DNA of 64,000 nt. Source: an uncultured Victivallales bacterium (GTDB lineage Bacteria > Verrucomicrobiota > Lentisphaeria > Oligosphaerales > JAFGRS01). Each line of letters begins with the position of its first letter. The stretch's first letter is position 1. Location of the stretch: positions 1 through 64,000 of the forward strand of contig CAILUI010000260.1 in the NCBI GenBank assembly GCA_903837355.1. Direction: 5' to 3'. The position numbers were made by a program, and so were the translations under genes. A model generated the notes under the pieces. The model saw only the letters and a list, made by a program, of their open reading frames with translations. It had not been told where the DNA came from and searched no databases. Positions 1 through 8,575 of this stretch are shown one piece after another.

Positions 1-150
1 CGCGGCGGTACGGTTCCGACCCGTGGAGAGGCGGTGGGCCGCCACCGCAGGAGGTCAGTACGCGCGGGTGCCCTCACCCGCGGCCGCGTGGGGGCACGCG
101 GCGGTACGGTTCCGACCCGTGGAGAGGCGGTGGGCTGCCAACGCCGGGCC
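1..150. repeat. Twin-hairpin intergenic repeat, left cluster
   Basis: One full copy starts at 51 and is preceded by the tail of another copy that runs off the window edge. The core of about 60 bp holds two adjacent perfect hairpins: a 7-bp stem CGCGGGT/ACCCGCG with a 6-nt loop, then an 8-bp stem GCCGCGTG/CACGCGGC with a GGGG loop. A linker containing GGTACGGTT and a GC-rich tail follow. The same unit occurs three times at 19892-20196. It lies just downstream of the corA-like gene and contains no credible gene. It resembles REP/MITE-like extragenic elements in form, but no family is recognised. Confidence 0.85.
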
Positions 151-155
151 GCGCC

Positions 156-1175
156 TCAGCCCCCGCCGTCGGCACCCCGCGACTCCAGCCGCTTGAGGAC
201 GTAGTAGTTGATGACGCCGATGGCGAGCATGGCGACCAGGAACGCGGGGTAGGCGATTGGCCAGTTCCCGGGGCCGGTCATCATGCTCCATTCGGACATG
301 CCGCCGATCCCCGCGAGTAGGGTCAGCGGCATGAAGATGGTGGTGATGAGCGTCAGCCGCCGCACGCTGAGGTTCGTTTCGTTTGCGGCTTTTGCCATCT
401 GGTTATTGACCAGCGACAGATAGACCTCCGTAAGGCTCGCTACGATGTCCCGGTTCATCTCGATGAGCTCGAAGAACTTGGTCAGATGGTCGTAGATGTC
501 GCGGAAGTGATAGATGGCAGGTTCCGAGACGAAGGCGCAGTCACGACGGCAGATCCGGCCCATTATCTCCCGTTCGTGGAACAGGCTCTTGCGCAGGGTC
601 AGCAGGGCCCGGCGCAGCAGCATCAGGTCGGCCAACTGGAAGGCGCCGGCGTCCCGCAGCATCGCCTCCTCGGCCACGTCAATGTCATCCTCCAGAGCTT
701 CGATGGCGACGGCTTTGCTGTCCACGGTATGATCGAGGATCGTGTGCAGCAGGAAGTCCGGGCCGCGCCGTGCCGTCTCCAGGTCCAGCCGCACCAGCGC
801 CTCGAGGTCGCCCTGAACGCTGCCCTCCGCGGCGCCGTGGCCACTGACGGTAACCAGGAAATCCCTGCCCAGGAAGAAGTCCACCTCGGCCACGGTGAAC
901 GCCTGCTCCGCGTAACGGTAGACGTTGAGCAGGAGGAAGGTATGGCTGGGGAAGTCGTCGATCTTCGGGACCTGCTGCGCGTCCAGGCAGTCCTCGATCG
1001 AAAGCCGATGCAGGCCCAGGGGTGTGATCAGTGCCGCCAACTCCTCGGCGCTAGGGTCCACGTAGTTCAGCCAGGCGTACCCGCCCTGACGGCGCGCGTC
1101 CAGCGCGGCGTCGACGGTGGGCCAGCGCTGCAGGCTGGCCCCAGGGGTAACGCTGTAGAACGCAGAGTCCGCCAT
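156..1175 (-). CDS. CorA-family divalent cation transporter with GMS in place of GMN
   Basis: This 339-aa protein fits the CorA Mg2+/Co2+ channel family in length and layout: a long soluble N-terminal domain, a long helix, and two C-terminal membrane segments (IFMPLTLLAGIGGM and IAYPAFLVAMLAIGVINYYV) ending in a charged tail. The signature GMN after the first membrane segment reads GMS here (GIGGMSEW), so ion selectivity may differ. The start at 1175 is preferred over in-frame starts further upstream because GAGGAG lies a few bases before it and the upstream codons overlap the response regulator gene. It is the last gene of a five-gene minus-strand operon, 11 bp after the regulator stop. The family call is firm; the substrate is not. 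Confidence 0.88.
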   Translation of the reverse strand: MADSAFYSVTPGASLQRWPTVDAALDARRQGGYAWLNYVDPSAEELAALITPLGLHRLSIEDCLDAQQVPKIDDFPSHTFLLLNVYRYAEQAFTVAEVDFFLGRDFLVTVSGHGAAEGSVQGDLEALVRLDLETARRGPDFLLHTILDHTVDSKAVAIEALEDDIDVAEEAMLRDAGAFQLADLMLLRRALLTLRKSLFHEREIMGRICRRDCAFVSEPAIYHFRDIYDHLTKFFELIEMNRDIVASLTEVYLSLVNNQMAKAANETNLSVRRLTLITTIFMPLTLLAGIGGMSEWSMMTGPGNWPIAYPAFLVAMLAIGVINYYVLKRLESRGADGGG

Positions 1176-1186
1176 CTCGGCACTCC

Positions 1187-2584
1187 TCAGGGCGGAGGCT
1201 GGCTGGGCAGCGTGGCGCCATCGCCGATACCCAGCTTCTCCATCTTGTACTTCAGGATACGGCGTGTGGTCCCGAGGATCTCGGCGGCGCGCGTCTGTAC
1301 GCCGGCGGCCTGGCACAGCGCTCCCTCGATCAGGCGGCGCTCACAGGCGGCGACGGCGGCATCCAACGTGCCAGCGCCGGTGGTGACAAGCGGCGCCGCC
1401 ACCGCGGCCGGCAGGGCCGACTGGAACTCCTCCGGCAGCGCGGCCGCGGTAAGCACCGGTTCGCGACCGTGCAGCACCAGGGCGCGCTCGACGACGTTGC
1501 GCAGTTCGCGCACATTGCCCGGCCAATCATACGCGCACAGGCGCGCCAGGGCCGCGGGGTCCACGCTGCGCGTCACTGCGTGCAGGGTCGGTGCCAACTG
1601 GGCCAGGAAGTGCTCAACCAAGCGCGGAATGTCGTCGCGCCGCTCCCGCAGGGGCGGCAGACGTACCGGCACCACGCCCAGGCGGTAGAAGAGGTCGTCG
1701 CGGAAACGCCCATCGGCCACCTCGCGGCGCAGGTCCCGCGCCGTCGCCGAGACGATGCGCGCCCGGGTGCGCACGACCCGTGTACCACCGACCCGCATAA
1801 ACTCGCGCTCCTGCACGACCCGCAGCAGCTTCACCTGCGTCGCCAGGGACATCTCGGCAACCTCGTCGAAGAACAGCGTGCCCGACCCCGCCAGATCGAA
1901 GCGCCCCGGCTTCTGCCGGTCGGCGCTGGTGAAAGCGCCCTTCTCATGGCCGAACAACTCACTCTCCATCAGGTGCTCGGACAGGGCCGCGCAGTGGACC
2001 GCCACAAAGGGCTCGGCGCGGCGGGGGCTCTCGGCGTGCAGCAAGCGGGCGGCCAGTTCCTTGCCGGTGCCGCTGTCGCCCTGGATCAGCACGGTGGCGT
2101 CCGTGGCAGCGGCCTTGCGGAGCTGGTCGAGGGCCGCAACGAAGGCCGGGCTGCCGCCCACGATGGCCTGCGTCGGGAAGGCCCGCGACAACTCGGTCTC
2201 GAGCACCTCCACCTGACGGTGCAGGCGACCGGTTTCCAGGGCCCGCCGTACGGCGTGGCGAAGGCTCTCGATGTCGAAGGGCTTACTGACGAAATCAAAG
2301 GCGCCGAGGCGGATGGCCTCAACCACGGGCGGAATGGATGCCGAGGCGCTGACCATGATCACCGGCAGACCAGGAAAGGTGGCATGGATCTGCCGCAGCA
2401 CCTCGATCCCGGACTGACCAGGTAGGATCACATCGAGCAGCACCAGGTCCACCGGCTCCTGCGCCAACAGCTCCAGCGCTTCCGCCGCCGAGGCCGCAAG
2501 CAGCACGCTGTAGTCGCGACTAAAAATCAGCCGCAGCGACTCACGGCTGCCGCGTTCGTCGTCAACGATCAGCAGTTTCGGCAT
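1187..2584 (-). CDS. NtrC-family sigma54-dependent response regulator
   Basis: The 465-aa protein has the full NtrC layout. Residues 1-120 form a receiver domain with acidic pair D8-D9, phospho-acceptor D51 in LVLLDVILPG and the conserved K in SKPFD. Residues about 140-370 form an AAA+ sigma54-interaction domain with Walker A GDSGTGKE and Walker B LFFDE. The C-terminus is a Fis-type helix-turn-helix (TRAAEILGTTRRILKYKMEKLGI region). The sigma54-contacting loop reads GAFTSA at 216-221 instead of GAFTGA. The start overlaps the end of the upstream kinase gene by 23 bp, so this kinase is a likely phospho-donor. It would be expected to activate RpoN-dependent promoters, such as the candidate at 8487-8504. 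Confidence 0.95.
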   Translation of the reverse strand: MPKLLIVDDERGSRESLRLIFSRDYSVLLAASAAEALELLAQEPVDLVLLDVILPGQSGIEVLRQIHATFPGLPVIMVSASASIPPVVEAIRLGAFDFVSKPFDIESLRHAVRRALETGRLHRQVEVLETELSRAFPTQAIVGGSPAFVAALDQLRKAAATDATVLIQGDSGTGKELAARLLHAESPRRAEPFVAVHCAALSEHLMESELFGHEKGAFTSADRQKPGRFDLAGSGTLFFDEVAEMSLATQVKLLRVVQEREFMRVGGTRVVRTRARIVSATARDLRREVADGRFRDDLFYRLGVVPVRLPPLRERRDDIPRLVEHFLAQLAPTLHAVTRSVDPAALARLCAYDWPGNVRELRNVVERALVLHGREPVLTAAALPEEFQSALPAAVAAPLVTTGAGTLDAAVAACERRLIEGALCQAAGVQTRAAEILGTTRRILKYKMEKLGIGDGATLPSQPPP

Positions 2585-4571
2585 GGTCTGACACTCCGCG
2601 CTCCAGGGGCAGCAATAGGGTCACCGTCGTGCCCTGCGGCGTCGAGTCCACCTCGATCTGTCCACCGTGGTCCACCGCCGCCCGCCGCGCCAGGGGCAGG
2701 CCCAGGCCCAGGCCGCGGGCTTTGGTGGTGCCAAAGGGCGAGAAGAGCTTGTCGCGCATCTCGTCCGGGATTCCTGGGCCGGTGTCGCTGACGGCAAAGG
2801 CGAGGGCACCGAGGCCGGCTGCCCCAGTGCGTCGGACGTGCAGCACGACCTTGCCGCCGGGCCGCCTCGCCAGGGCTTCGCAGGCGTTGACCAGCAGGTG
2901 TCCCAGGCCCTCCGTCAGCGCGGTCTCGTCCGCCCGCAGCAGCGGCAGATCAGCCTCGATCTTCACCTCGATGCTCGGCGCGCTCGCCGGCAGCAGACTC
3001 CGGGCATGCTCCCGCGCCTGTTCCGCGACCTGGCTGGGTGCCAGGTCGCGGAACGTGGGTACGGGCGGGTGGGCGAAGCTGCTGATCTGCGTGATGATCA
3101 GGTTCAGGCGCTGCACCTCAGCGGTGACGATGGCGTGAAACTCCTGGCGGAACTCCTCGTCGTTGTAGCGCTCCGGCAGCAGTTGGGCGAAGGTGCTGAT
3201 GGCGACCAGTGGGTTGCGCACCTCATGCGCCATCGCGGCGGCGAGGTCGTTCCAGAAGGCGTGCCGGTCGAGTTCCTCCTGCCGCTCGCGCAGCAGACGT
3301 TCGCGGGTGGCATCGGTCAGGAGCAGCATGGCGCCCAGGTGCGCGTGGTCGCGGCCGACGCGGTGCACGCTGGCCTGGATGGTGCGCCGGGTGGCGGCGT
3401 CGGTCCAGGCCAGCGGCTGGTCAGGCAACGTGCCGTCAAGGGCGCGACGGACCGCGTCCGCGACGCGGCTGCCGGCCTGTTCGACCGGGCGGTTCACGGT
3501 GGCCGCCGCGGTCAGGCCGAGAATGCCCTCGGCCGCCCGGTTAAACCAGCGCACGGTACCATCCTCCGACGCCGCTACAATGCCGACGGGAACCGCCTCC
3601 AGAAGATTCTCGGCAAGCGTCTTCTGCAGCGCAATCTCCGCATAGAGCAGCGCGTTCTCCAGCAGCGTCGCCAGGTGCTCACCCATGACCGCCAGGTCGG
3701 TCAGATCCCGCGGCGCGAAGGGCAGGCCAGTCGCCCGATGGCCGATGAACACCCACCCCAGCAGCCCTTGTTTGCCGGGCAGGGGTAGGATGACCTCGGC
3801 ACCGACGGCATCCAGCGCGCGCTGCAGCAGCAGGCGCTCCTGGGGGTTGGCAACGTGGGCCAGGTGCGGCCGGCAGACCAGATGGGCCTGGCGGTCCAGC
3901 CAGCGCACCAAGGGCTCCGGGGCGGCAAAGGCGAACTGGTCCGTGCCCTCCAGACAGCCCCGCCCGGCCCGCAAGCGGTAGGTGGGTTCCTCGCGCCAAC
4001 GCGCGAACACGCCGACACGCACGCTGCCGGCGGCGAGTGCGATGCCCTCGACCGCCTGCTCGAGCAGGCGCGGGGGATCATGGAAATGGCGCGACGCGCA
4101 CATGAAGGGGTGCAGTGGCACCCCCTCCGCCACCTCGCTCTCGACCGCCCGCGCCGAGCCCGCGTGTTCGGCCGCCGCCAGGCGCTGACGCAGTCCGTCC
4201 CGCTCCTCCAGCAAGCGGGACACGGCGACCACCTGACGGACGGTCTGACGCCACTGCGCCGGGGCGCAGGACAGCGCCACCACAGCACCGAGCCCCGCCT
4301 CGCTGCCGGCACGGAAGGAGTCCGACTCCGGCTGGCCGAGCCCGACCACGGTGGCCCGCGTCTCCGCGCTCGCCTCGGCGATCAGGCCCGCGCTCTCGGC
4401 ATGCCGCAGGTCAAGCAGCAGCGGCGTGGGTCCGGTGCGTTCCTGCCAACGCTCGAGTTCGGCGCGCGAGCCGACGGTACGGAGGTCCGCCAGGTCCGCG
4501 ACGTCCAGGCTCAGACGCCGCGCTAACTCGGGATCGCTGGTGAGCAGGATGCAGGCGGTCGGTAAGGTCAC
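2562..4571 (-). CDS. Soluble sensor histidine kinase (degenerate receiver-like, GAF, PAS, HisKA, HATPase)
   Basis: This 669-aa kinase shows no membrane segment. Residues 1-125 resemble a receiver fold without a clear phospho-acceptor site. A GAF-like region (about 150-310) and a PAS domain (about 320-420, with VRWFNRAAEGILGLT) follow. The HisKA domain carries phospho-acceptor H449 in AAAMAHEVRNPL, and the HATPase domain has N box LLVNACEAL, G1 box DTGPGIP and G2 box GLGLGLPLA. The start is GTG, sharing a GTGA overlap with the stop of the upstream 7TM kinase gene. Translation therefore looks coupled along kinase-kinase-regulator. GAF plus PAS suggests cytoplasmic small-molecule or redox sensing; the ligand is unknown. 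Confidence 0.93.
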   Translation of the reverse strand: MTLPTACILLTSDPELARRLSLDVADLADLRTVGSRAELERWQERTGPTPLLLDLRHAESAGLIAEASAETRATVVGLGQPESDSFRAGSEAGLGAVVALSCAPAQWRQTVRQVVAVSRLLEERDGLRQRLAAAEHAGSARAVESEVAEGVPLHPFMCASRHFHDPPRLLEQAVEGIALAAGSVRVGVFARWREEPTYRLRAGRGCLEGTDQFAFAAPEPLVRWLDRQAHLVCRPHLAHVANPQERLLLQRALDAVGAEVILPLPGKQGLLGWVFIGHRATGLPFAPRDLTDLAVMGEHLATLLENALLYAEIALQKTLAENLLEAVPVGIVAASEDGTVRWFNRAAEGILGLTAAATVNRPVEQAGSRVADAVRRALDGTLPDQPLAWTDAATRRTIQASVHRVGRDHAHLGAMLLLTDATRERLLRERQEELDRHAFWNDLAAAMAHEVRNPLVAISTFAQLLPERYNDEEFRQEFHAIVTAEVQRLNLIITQISSFAHPPVPTFRDLAPSQVAEQAREHARSLLPASAPSIEVKIEADLPLLRADETALTEGLGHLLVNACEALARRPGGKVVLHVRRTGAAGLGALAFAVSDTGPGIPDEMRDKLFSPFGTTKARGLGLGLPLARRAAVDHGGQIEVDSTPQGTTVTLLLPLERGVSDHAETADR

Positions 4572-7066
4572 GAGTCACTCCTCGGCAGCAGCGGCAACGA
4601 CACGCGGAAGCAAGCACCCTGGCCAGGTTCGCTCTCCACGTCAATGCAGCCCTGATGGTCGCAGACGATACCATAGGTCACGGACAGGCCCAAGCCGGTA
4701 CCGTTGGGTTTGGTCGTGAAGAAGGGGTCAAAGACGCGGGGCCGGTCCTCCGCGGTGATACCGGGGCCGGTATCGCGCACCTGCACCTCGATCCAGGCGC
4801 TGGCTTCCTGGCCGGCGCGCCAGGCGCTCAGGGGACGTTCCGTGAGGCGCGTGACCACGGTCAGCGTGCCGCCGGCAGGGGTGGCGTCGATGCCGTTCAA
4901 CAAGAGGTTCACAAACACCTGACTGAGCAGGTGCTCGTCTCCCAGCACCTCATCCGCGGCCGCCTGACAGCGCTGCACCAACTCCAGGTTCTTGCTCTTG
5001 ATCTGCTGCGCGACCAAGCGCAGAGAGGCCGCGATGGCGGCGTGCACCGGCGTCAGTACCAGCTTGGTCTTGACCGGCCGCGCGAAGCCCAGCAACTGGG
5101 TGACCACGGCGTCGATGCGGCTGACCTCCGTGCCCAGAAGCGGCGTAAAGATGGTGCGGAACTCGGGGTCGTCGTAGCGCTCTGGCAGCAGTTGGACGAA
5201 GGTCTTCAGGCTGACCAGAGGGTTCTTGATCTCGTGCGCCATCCCCGCGGCGAGGGTGCCAAGGCTGGCCAGACGGTCGCTGCGCCGGACCTGTTCCTCG
5301 AGCCGGCGCAGGGCGGAGACATCCTGCAGCACCAGCAACCCGCCCAGGGGTCGGTCCGCCGAGCCGGTCAGCACGGCCGTGCCGTAGCGAATCGGCAGCT
5401 CAACCGGGGTCCGGGGCCGCAACAACGTCGGGCTGTCGCGCACGCCCACGGCCGCCGTCAGGCACTGCTGCAGCGCCTCCGCCAGGGGCTCGGGCAAGAC
5501 CTCGGCGGCCAGGCAGCCAGGCGCGGCGGCGGGGGCGAGCAGGCCGAGGATGCGCCGGGCTTCACGATTGCAGACGGTGATGCGACCGCCGGCGTCGGCG
5601 GCGACGACGCCGGTGACCAGGTTGTCCAGCAGCATGTCGTTGTAGACCTTGGCGTCCTGCAAGCGGGTATAGAGCAGCGCGTTCTCGATGGCGATGCCCA
5701 GTTGGTCCCCCAGCACATCCAGTACGTCCACCTCGCGGGCCGCGAAAACCCGGCCGTCGAGGCGCCGTCCGAGCAGGATGAAGCCGTCCAGTTCGCCTTT
5801 CGAGCGCAGCCCCACGGCGGCTTCTGCATCCACCCGCGCGAGGCGGCGCTCGGCATGCACCTGCGTGTGTTCGCCACCGGCCCGCCGCATGACGTCGCGC
5901 ACCAGCGGCCGGCCGGCATCGCGCAACGCACACACCAGCGGATCATCGTCGGCAAACCCTGCCGCCGCCAGGCTCGGACCGTCGTCGCGGTGACGCAACT
6001 CAAAGCGGTTGCCGGACCGGATGTAGATGCGCACCGTCTCGACGCCGAGCGTCTGTTGGACCAGCCGGCCGAAGCTGACCAGCAGGGCGTCGATGGTCGT
6101 GATCGAGCGCGTCAGATGGCTGCCCTCCTGCAGCAACTCGGCGACCTGGTCGCGATCCGCGGCGAATAGCCGCCGCGCCCCACGCTGCAAGCGCGTGTTG
6201 GCCGGCGCCAGGCACGAGGCGACAATCAGCGTCGCGAGCAGATGGGCCAGAACGTCGCCGGACTCGACATTCCGGAGCACAAAGCGGAAGCCTGCGAAGA
6301 CTAGAAAGTAGAGTGGGACGAGACCGCCAGCCAGCACCACATAGGCCGTCCCACGCTGCAGGAACTCGGCCACCCCCATGATGCGCCGGGTGGCGATGCC
6401 GTAGGCGATGGTGGCGTGCCAGATGACCACGGCGAAGGGCGAGTAGCGCACGGCCTGCGAACTCCCGGTCAGTATCGGAATCAGGAGGACCAGGACCACG
6501 CCCGGGAGCAGACCCAGGATCGACCCCAGGGCCATGAAGCGCAGCTCCAGGCGGCGGACGCCCTGCAGGCTCGACGGAACCCGGACGAAGCTCCAGACCA
6601 GCGCCATCACCGCCGCCCCCCAGTACGCCGCAAAAACCCCGAAAAGGGGCCCGTACACCGGCTCGCCTAGCGCGGTCGGCGACACCGCCAGGCGTGCCCC
6701 ACGCAGGAAACCGGGGGCCTGGCACAGGCCAGCGACAACCACCGCTGCCGCGGCCCACAGCGGCGGGCGGCGTAGCACGACCCGGGTCGGCCAGTCGGGG
6801 TGAAGCACAGCGTTGCGCAGCATGTAGAAGATCAGCGGCAGGAAGGCGCTGCTGGCGCAGGCCTGACGGATCCAGAACCCCAGCCCGGCTTCGGTCGTGG
6901 CGCTCGAACCGAGCGCCTGGCAGGTTAGCCAGGCGGCAATGAACAGCGAGAGCACAGCGAAAACACGGTTGGCCGAACGCCGCGGGTTGGTCACGAACAC
7001 GATGCCGCCGACCAGCACGTTGGCCAGCAGAGCGAAGATCACGAAAGCCGTGAAAAGGGTCAGCAT
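4568..7066 (-). CDS. Membrane histidine kinase: 7TM-like sensor, GAF, PAS, HisKA, HATPase
   Basis: The 832-aa protein starts at 7066, where MLTLFTAFVIFALLANVLV begins the first of about seven to eight membrane helices (residues 1-300). A GAF domain (about 320-460) and a PAS domain (about 470-575) follow. The HisKA domain has H611 in LAAGMAHEIKNPL, and the HATPase domain shows DTGPGI and GTGLGLSV. The layout recalls PrsK-type kinases of exosortase/EPS systems, which also pair with an NtrC-like regulator, but no exosortase or PEP-CTERM gene is seen here. The start overlaps the stop of the ketoacyl-synthase gene by 7 bp. Longer in-frame starts upstream lie inside that gene and are rejected. Confidence 0.92.
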   Translation of the reverse strand: MLTLFTAFVIFALLANVLVGGIVFVTNPRRSANRVFAVLSLFIAAWLTCQALGSSATTEAGLGFWIRQACASSAFLPLIFYMLRNAVLHPDWPTRVVLRRPPLWAAAAVVVAGLCQAPGFLRGARLAVSPTALGEPVYGPLFGVFAAYWGAAVMALVWSFVRVPSSLQGVRRLELRFMALGSILGLLPGVVLVLLIPILTGSSQAVRYSPFAVVIWHATIAYGIATRRIMGVAEFLQRGTAYVVLAGGLVPLYFLVFAGFRFVLRNVESGDVLAHLLATLIVASCLAPANTRLQRGARRLFAADRDQVAELLQEGSHLTRSITTIDALLVSFGRLVQQTLGVETVRIYIRSGNRFELRHRDDGPSLAAAGFADDDPLVCALRDAGRPLVRDVMRRAGGEHTQVHAERRLARVDAEAAVGLRSKGELDGFILLGRRLDGRVFAAREVDVLDVLGDQLGIAIENALLYTRLQDAKVYNDMLLDNLVTGVVAADAGGRITVCNREARRILGLLAPAAAPGCLAAEVLPEPLAEALQQCLTAAVGVRDSPTLLRPRTPVELPIRYGTAVLTGSADRPLGGLLVLQDVSALRRLEEQVRRSDRLASLGTLAAGMAHEIKNPLVSLKTFVQLLPERYDDPEFRTIFTPLLGTEVSRIDAVVTQLLGFARPVKTKLVLTPVHAAIAASLRLVAQQIKSKNLELVQRCQAAADEVLGDEHLLSQVFVNLLLNGIDATPAGGTLTVVTRLTERPLSAWRAGQEASAWIEVQVRDTGPGITAEDRPRVFDPFFTTKPNGTGLGLSVTYGIVCDHQGCIDVESEPGQGACFRVSLPLLPRSDS

Positions 7067-8310
7067 CGTAACGGTTTGCGAACGACGAGTACGCTGTTGC
7101 CGCCGCCCATGCCATGCACGTTCACCAGCAGGCATTCGACCGCATTGCGTCGGGCCTGCGGCACATAGTCCAGATCGCACTCGGGATCGGCGTGTTCGTA
7201 ATTGGCCGTCGGCGGGATGGTCGCTTGCTGCATCGCCAGCAGAGCGCTGATGACCTGGAGCGGGCCGGCCGCCGCCAGGGGATTGCCGGTCACGCCCTTG
7301 ATGGAAAACACGGGCACCCGGTAGGCCTGCCGCCCCAGTGCCCGCCGAATCATCGCCGTCTCGACCCGGTCGATGCGCGGATCGCTGGGGCCGTGCGCGC
7401 AGACCCCGCCGACCTCCTCGGGACGTAGGCCGGCATTGGCCAGCGCGCACTCCATCGCCTCACCCATGCCGTCGGCGGGCGCTTGGCCCCGCCGGTCCAT
7501 ACGGGTGGCGCCGCCACATAGTTCCAGCCGCGGCGTGGCGCCGCGGCGGCGGGCATGCTCCAGACTCTCGATGACCACTATGCCAGCACCTTCCCCCAAC
7601 ACGCCGCCATCGCGGTCGCGGTCAAACGGCCGACTGGCGCGGCTCGGGTCGTCATTGCGGGAGGAAAGCAGATGGCTGGCGCCGAAGGAGGCGCAGGTCG
7701 ACGGCGTGATCGGCGCATCGGCGCCACCGGCCAGCGCCACCTCGGCGCGTCCCGAGCGCACCGCCTCGCAGGCTGCCAGGATGGCATCCATGCCAGCCTG
7801 GCAGGCCGTGGCGAGCGTCAGTAACGAGACGCGCCCGCCCAGGCGTTCCGCTACCGCCGCCGCCACCGCATTCGGCTGCGAGGCCCAGACCAGCCAGGGC
7901 TGCAGCCGGTCGCCGTTCTGCCAGCCTTGCGCCGCGATCTCGACCACCTCGATGGCGCTGGTGCTGACGCCGAGGGCGACGCAGACCTGCCGGCCGGGGT
8001 CGAGCTGCGCTGCCGTCAAACCCGCGTCCCGCAACGCCATGTCCGCCGCCGCCAGCGCAAACTGGGTGTGCCGCGCCAGCCGCTTCCACTTCACCCCTGC
8101 GGGCAGATGGTGGTGCGGATCGAAACCCTTGACTTCCGCCGCGATCCGCTGGCGCAGACGGCTGGCGTCGAAGAGGGTGATCGGACCCACCGCCGAACGG
8201 CCGTGCACCAGGCTGTCCCAGAAGGCCGGAACCCCGATGCCGTTGGCCGCCACCACGCCGACGCCGGTCACTACCGGACAGCGGCCATTGCCCGTCATGG
8301 CAGGGTTCAT
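7060..8310 (-). CDS. Beta-ketoacyl-ACP synthase (FabF-like) with atypical Cys-His-Asn active site
   Basis: The 416-aa protein is a thiolase-fold condensing enzyme of the FabF/KAS II type. It has nucleophile C170 in TACQAG, the RPFDRDRDG loop, H306 in CAHGPSD and a C-terminal glycine-rich NVHGMGGGNS. The second catalytic histidine, normally in a GH motif after SIKxxxG, is replaced by N343 (SIKGVTGNPL). This gives a Cys-His-Asn set formally like KAS III or chalcone synthases. It is the first gene of the signalling operon and overlaps the kinase gene, which is unusual company for a fatty-acid or polyketide enzyme. The start at 8310 is chosen by homology-like length; 8298 and 8397 are alternatives, and none has a strong Shine-Dalgarno. 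Loss of KS activity is possible. Confidence 0.88.
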   Translation of the reverse strand: MNPAMTGNGRCPVVTGVGVVAANGIGVPAFWDSLVHGRSAVGPITLFDASRLRQRIAAEVKGFDPHHHLPAGVKWKRLARHTQFALAAADMALRDAGLTAAQLDPGRQVCVALGVSTSAIEVVEIAAQGWQNGDRLQPWLVWASQPNAVAAAVAERLGGRVSLLTLATACQAGMDAILAACEAVRSGRAEVALAGGADAPITPSTCASFGASHLLSSRNDDPSRASRPFDRDRDGGVLGEGAGIVVIESLEHARRRGATPRLELCGGATRMDRRGQAPADGMGEAMECALANAGLRPEEVGGVCAHGPSDPRIDRVETAMIRRALGRQAYRVPVFSIKGVTGNPLAAAGPLQVISALLAMQQATIPPTANYEHADPECDLDYVPQARRNAVECLLVNVHGMGGGNSVLVVRKPLRC

Positions 8311-8371
8311 AGAGTCATCGTTGTGTACAAGAACGTACGACAGAAGTTGGGATACCGTAGGCGCACCGTTC

Positions 8372-8410
8372 GGAAATGCACGCGCCAGCGTGCACAATCG
8401 TGCACTTTCC
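8372..8410. promoter_or_regulatory. Compound inverted repeat of TGCAC half-sites, candidate activator binding site
   Basis: The outer arms GGAAATGCACG and CGTGCACTTTCC pair with one bulged base. Inside, TGCACGC/GCGTGCA (8377-8394) forms a second perfect inverted repeat with a 4-nt centre, and GTGCAC occurs at both 8390 and 8400. The site lies in the spacer between the divergent ketoacyl-synthase and fadL operons, about 80-115 bp upstream of the sigma54-like promoter. That is the usual position for an NtrC-type activator site. The link to the regulator at 1187-2584 is inference. Confidence 0.5.
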
Positions 8411-8486
8411 GAGCACTGCGGGCGGGAACGGCCCTCGCGACGACCTCAGCCGGCCTGCGCCGAGCCCGCAAACCGGCCGGTCGCTC

Positions 8487-8504
8487 TTGGCACGCGCCGT
8501 GCTA
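8487..8504 (+). promoter_or_regulatory. Candidate sigma54 (-24/-12) promoter for fadL
   Basis: TTGGCACG followed by CGCC and GTGCTA gives GG and GC dinucleotides with the required 10-bp separation and matches the -24 consensus TTGGCACG exactly. The -12 element is GTGC instead of TTGC. It ends about 72 bp before the fadL start. The segment GCACG-CGC-CGTGC inside it is also a short palindrome, so the match could be coincidental. Confidence 0.5.
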
Positions 8505-8575
8505 CGAACCAGCGGTCGCCACGCATCTGCCGGTGCCGGATGGCGGTCAGACCGCACTTAGAACAGGGGCCTCCG

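Noticed and set aside
4568-7066. PrsK/PrsR exosortase regulatory system
   Set aside because: The 7TM kinase plus NtrC-type regulator resemble it, but there is no exosortase, PEP-CTERM tail or EPS gene in the window, so the specific name is not used.
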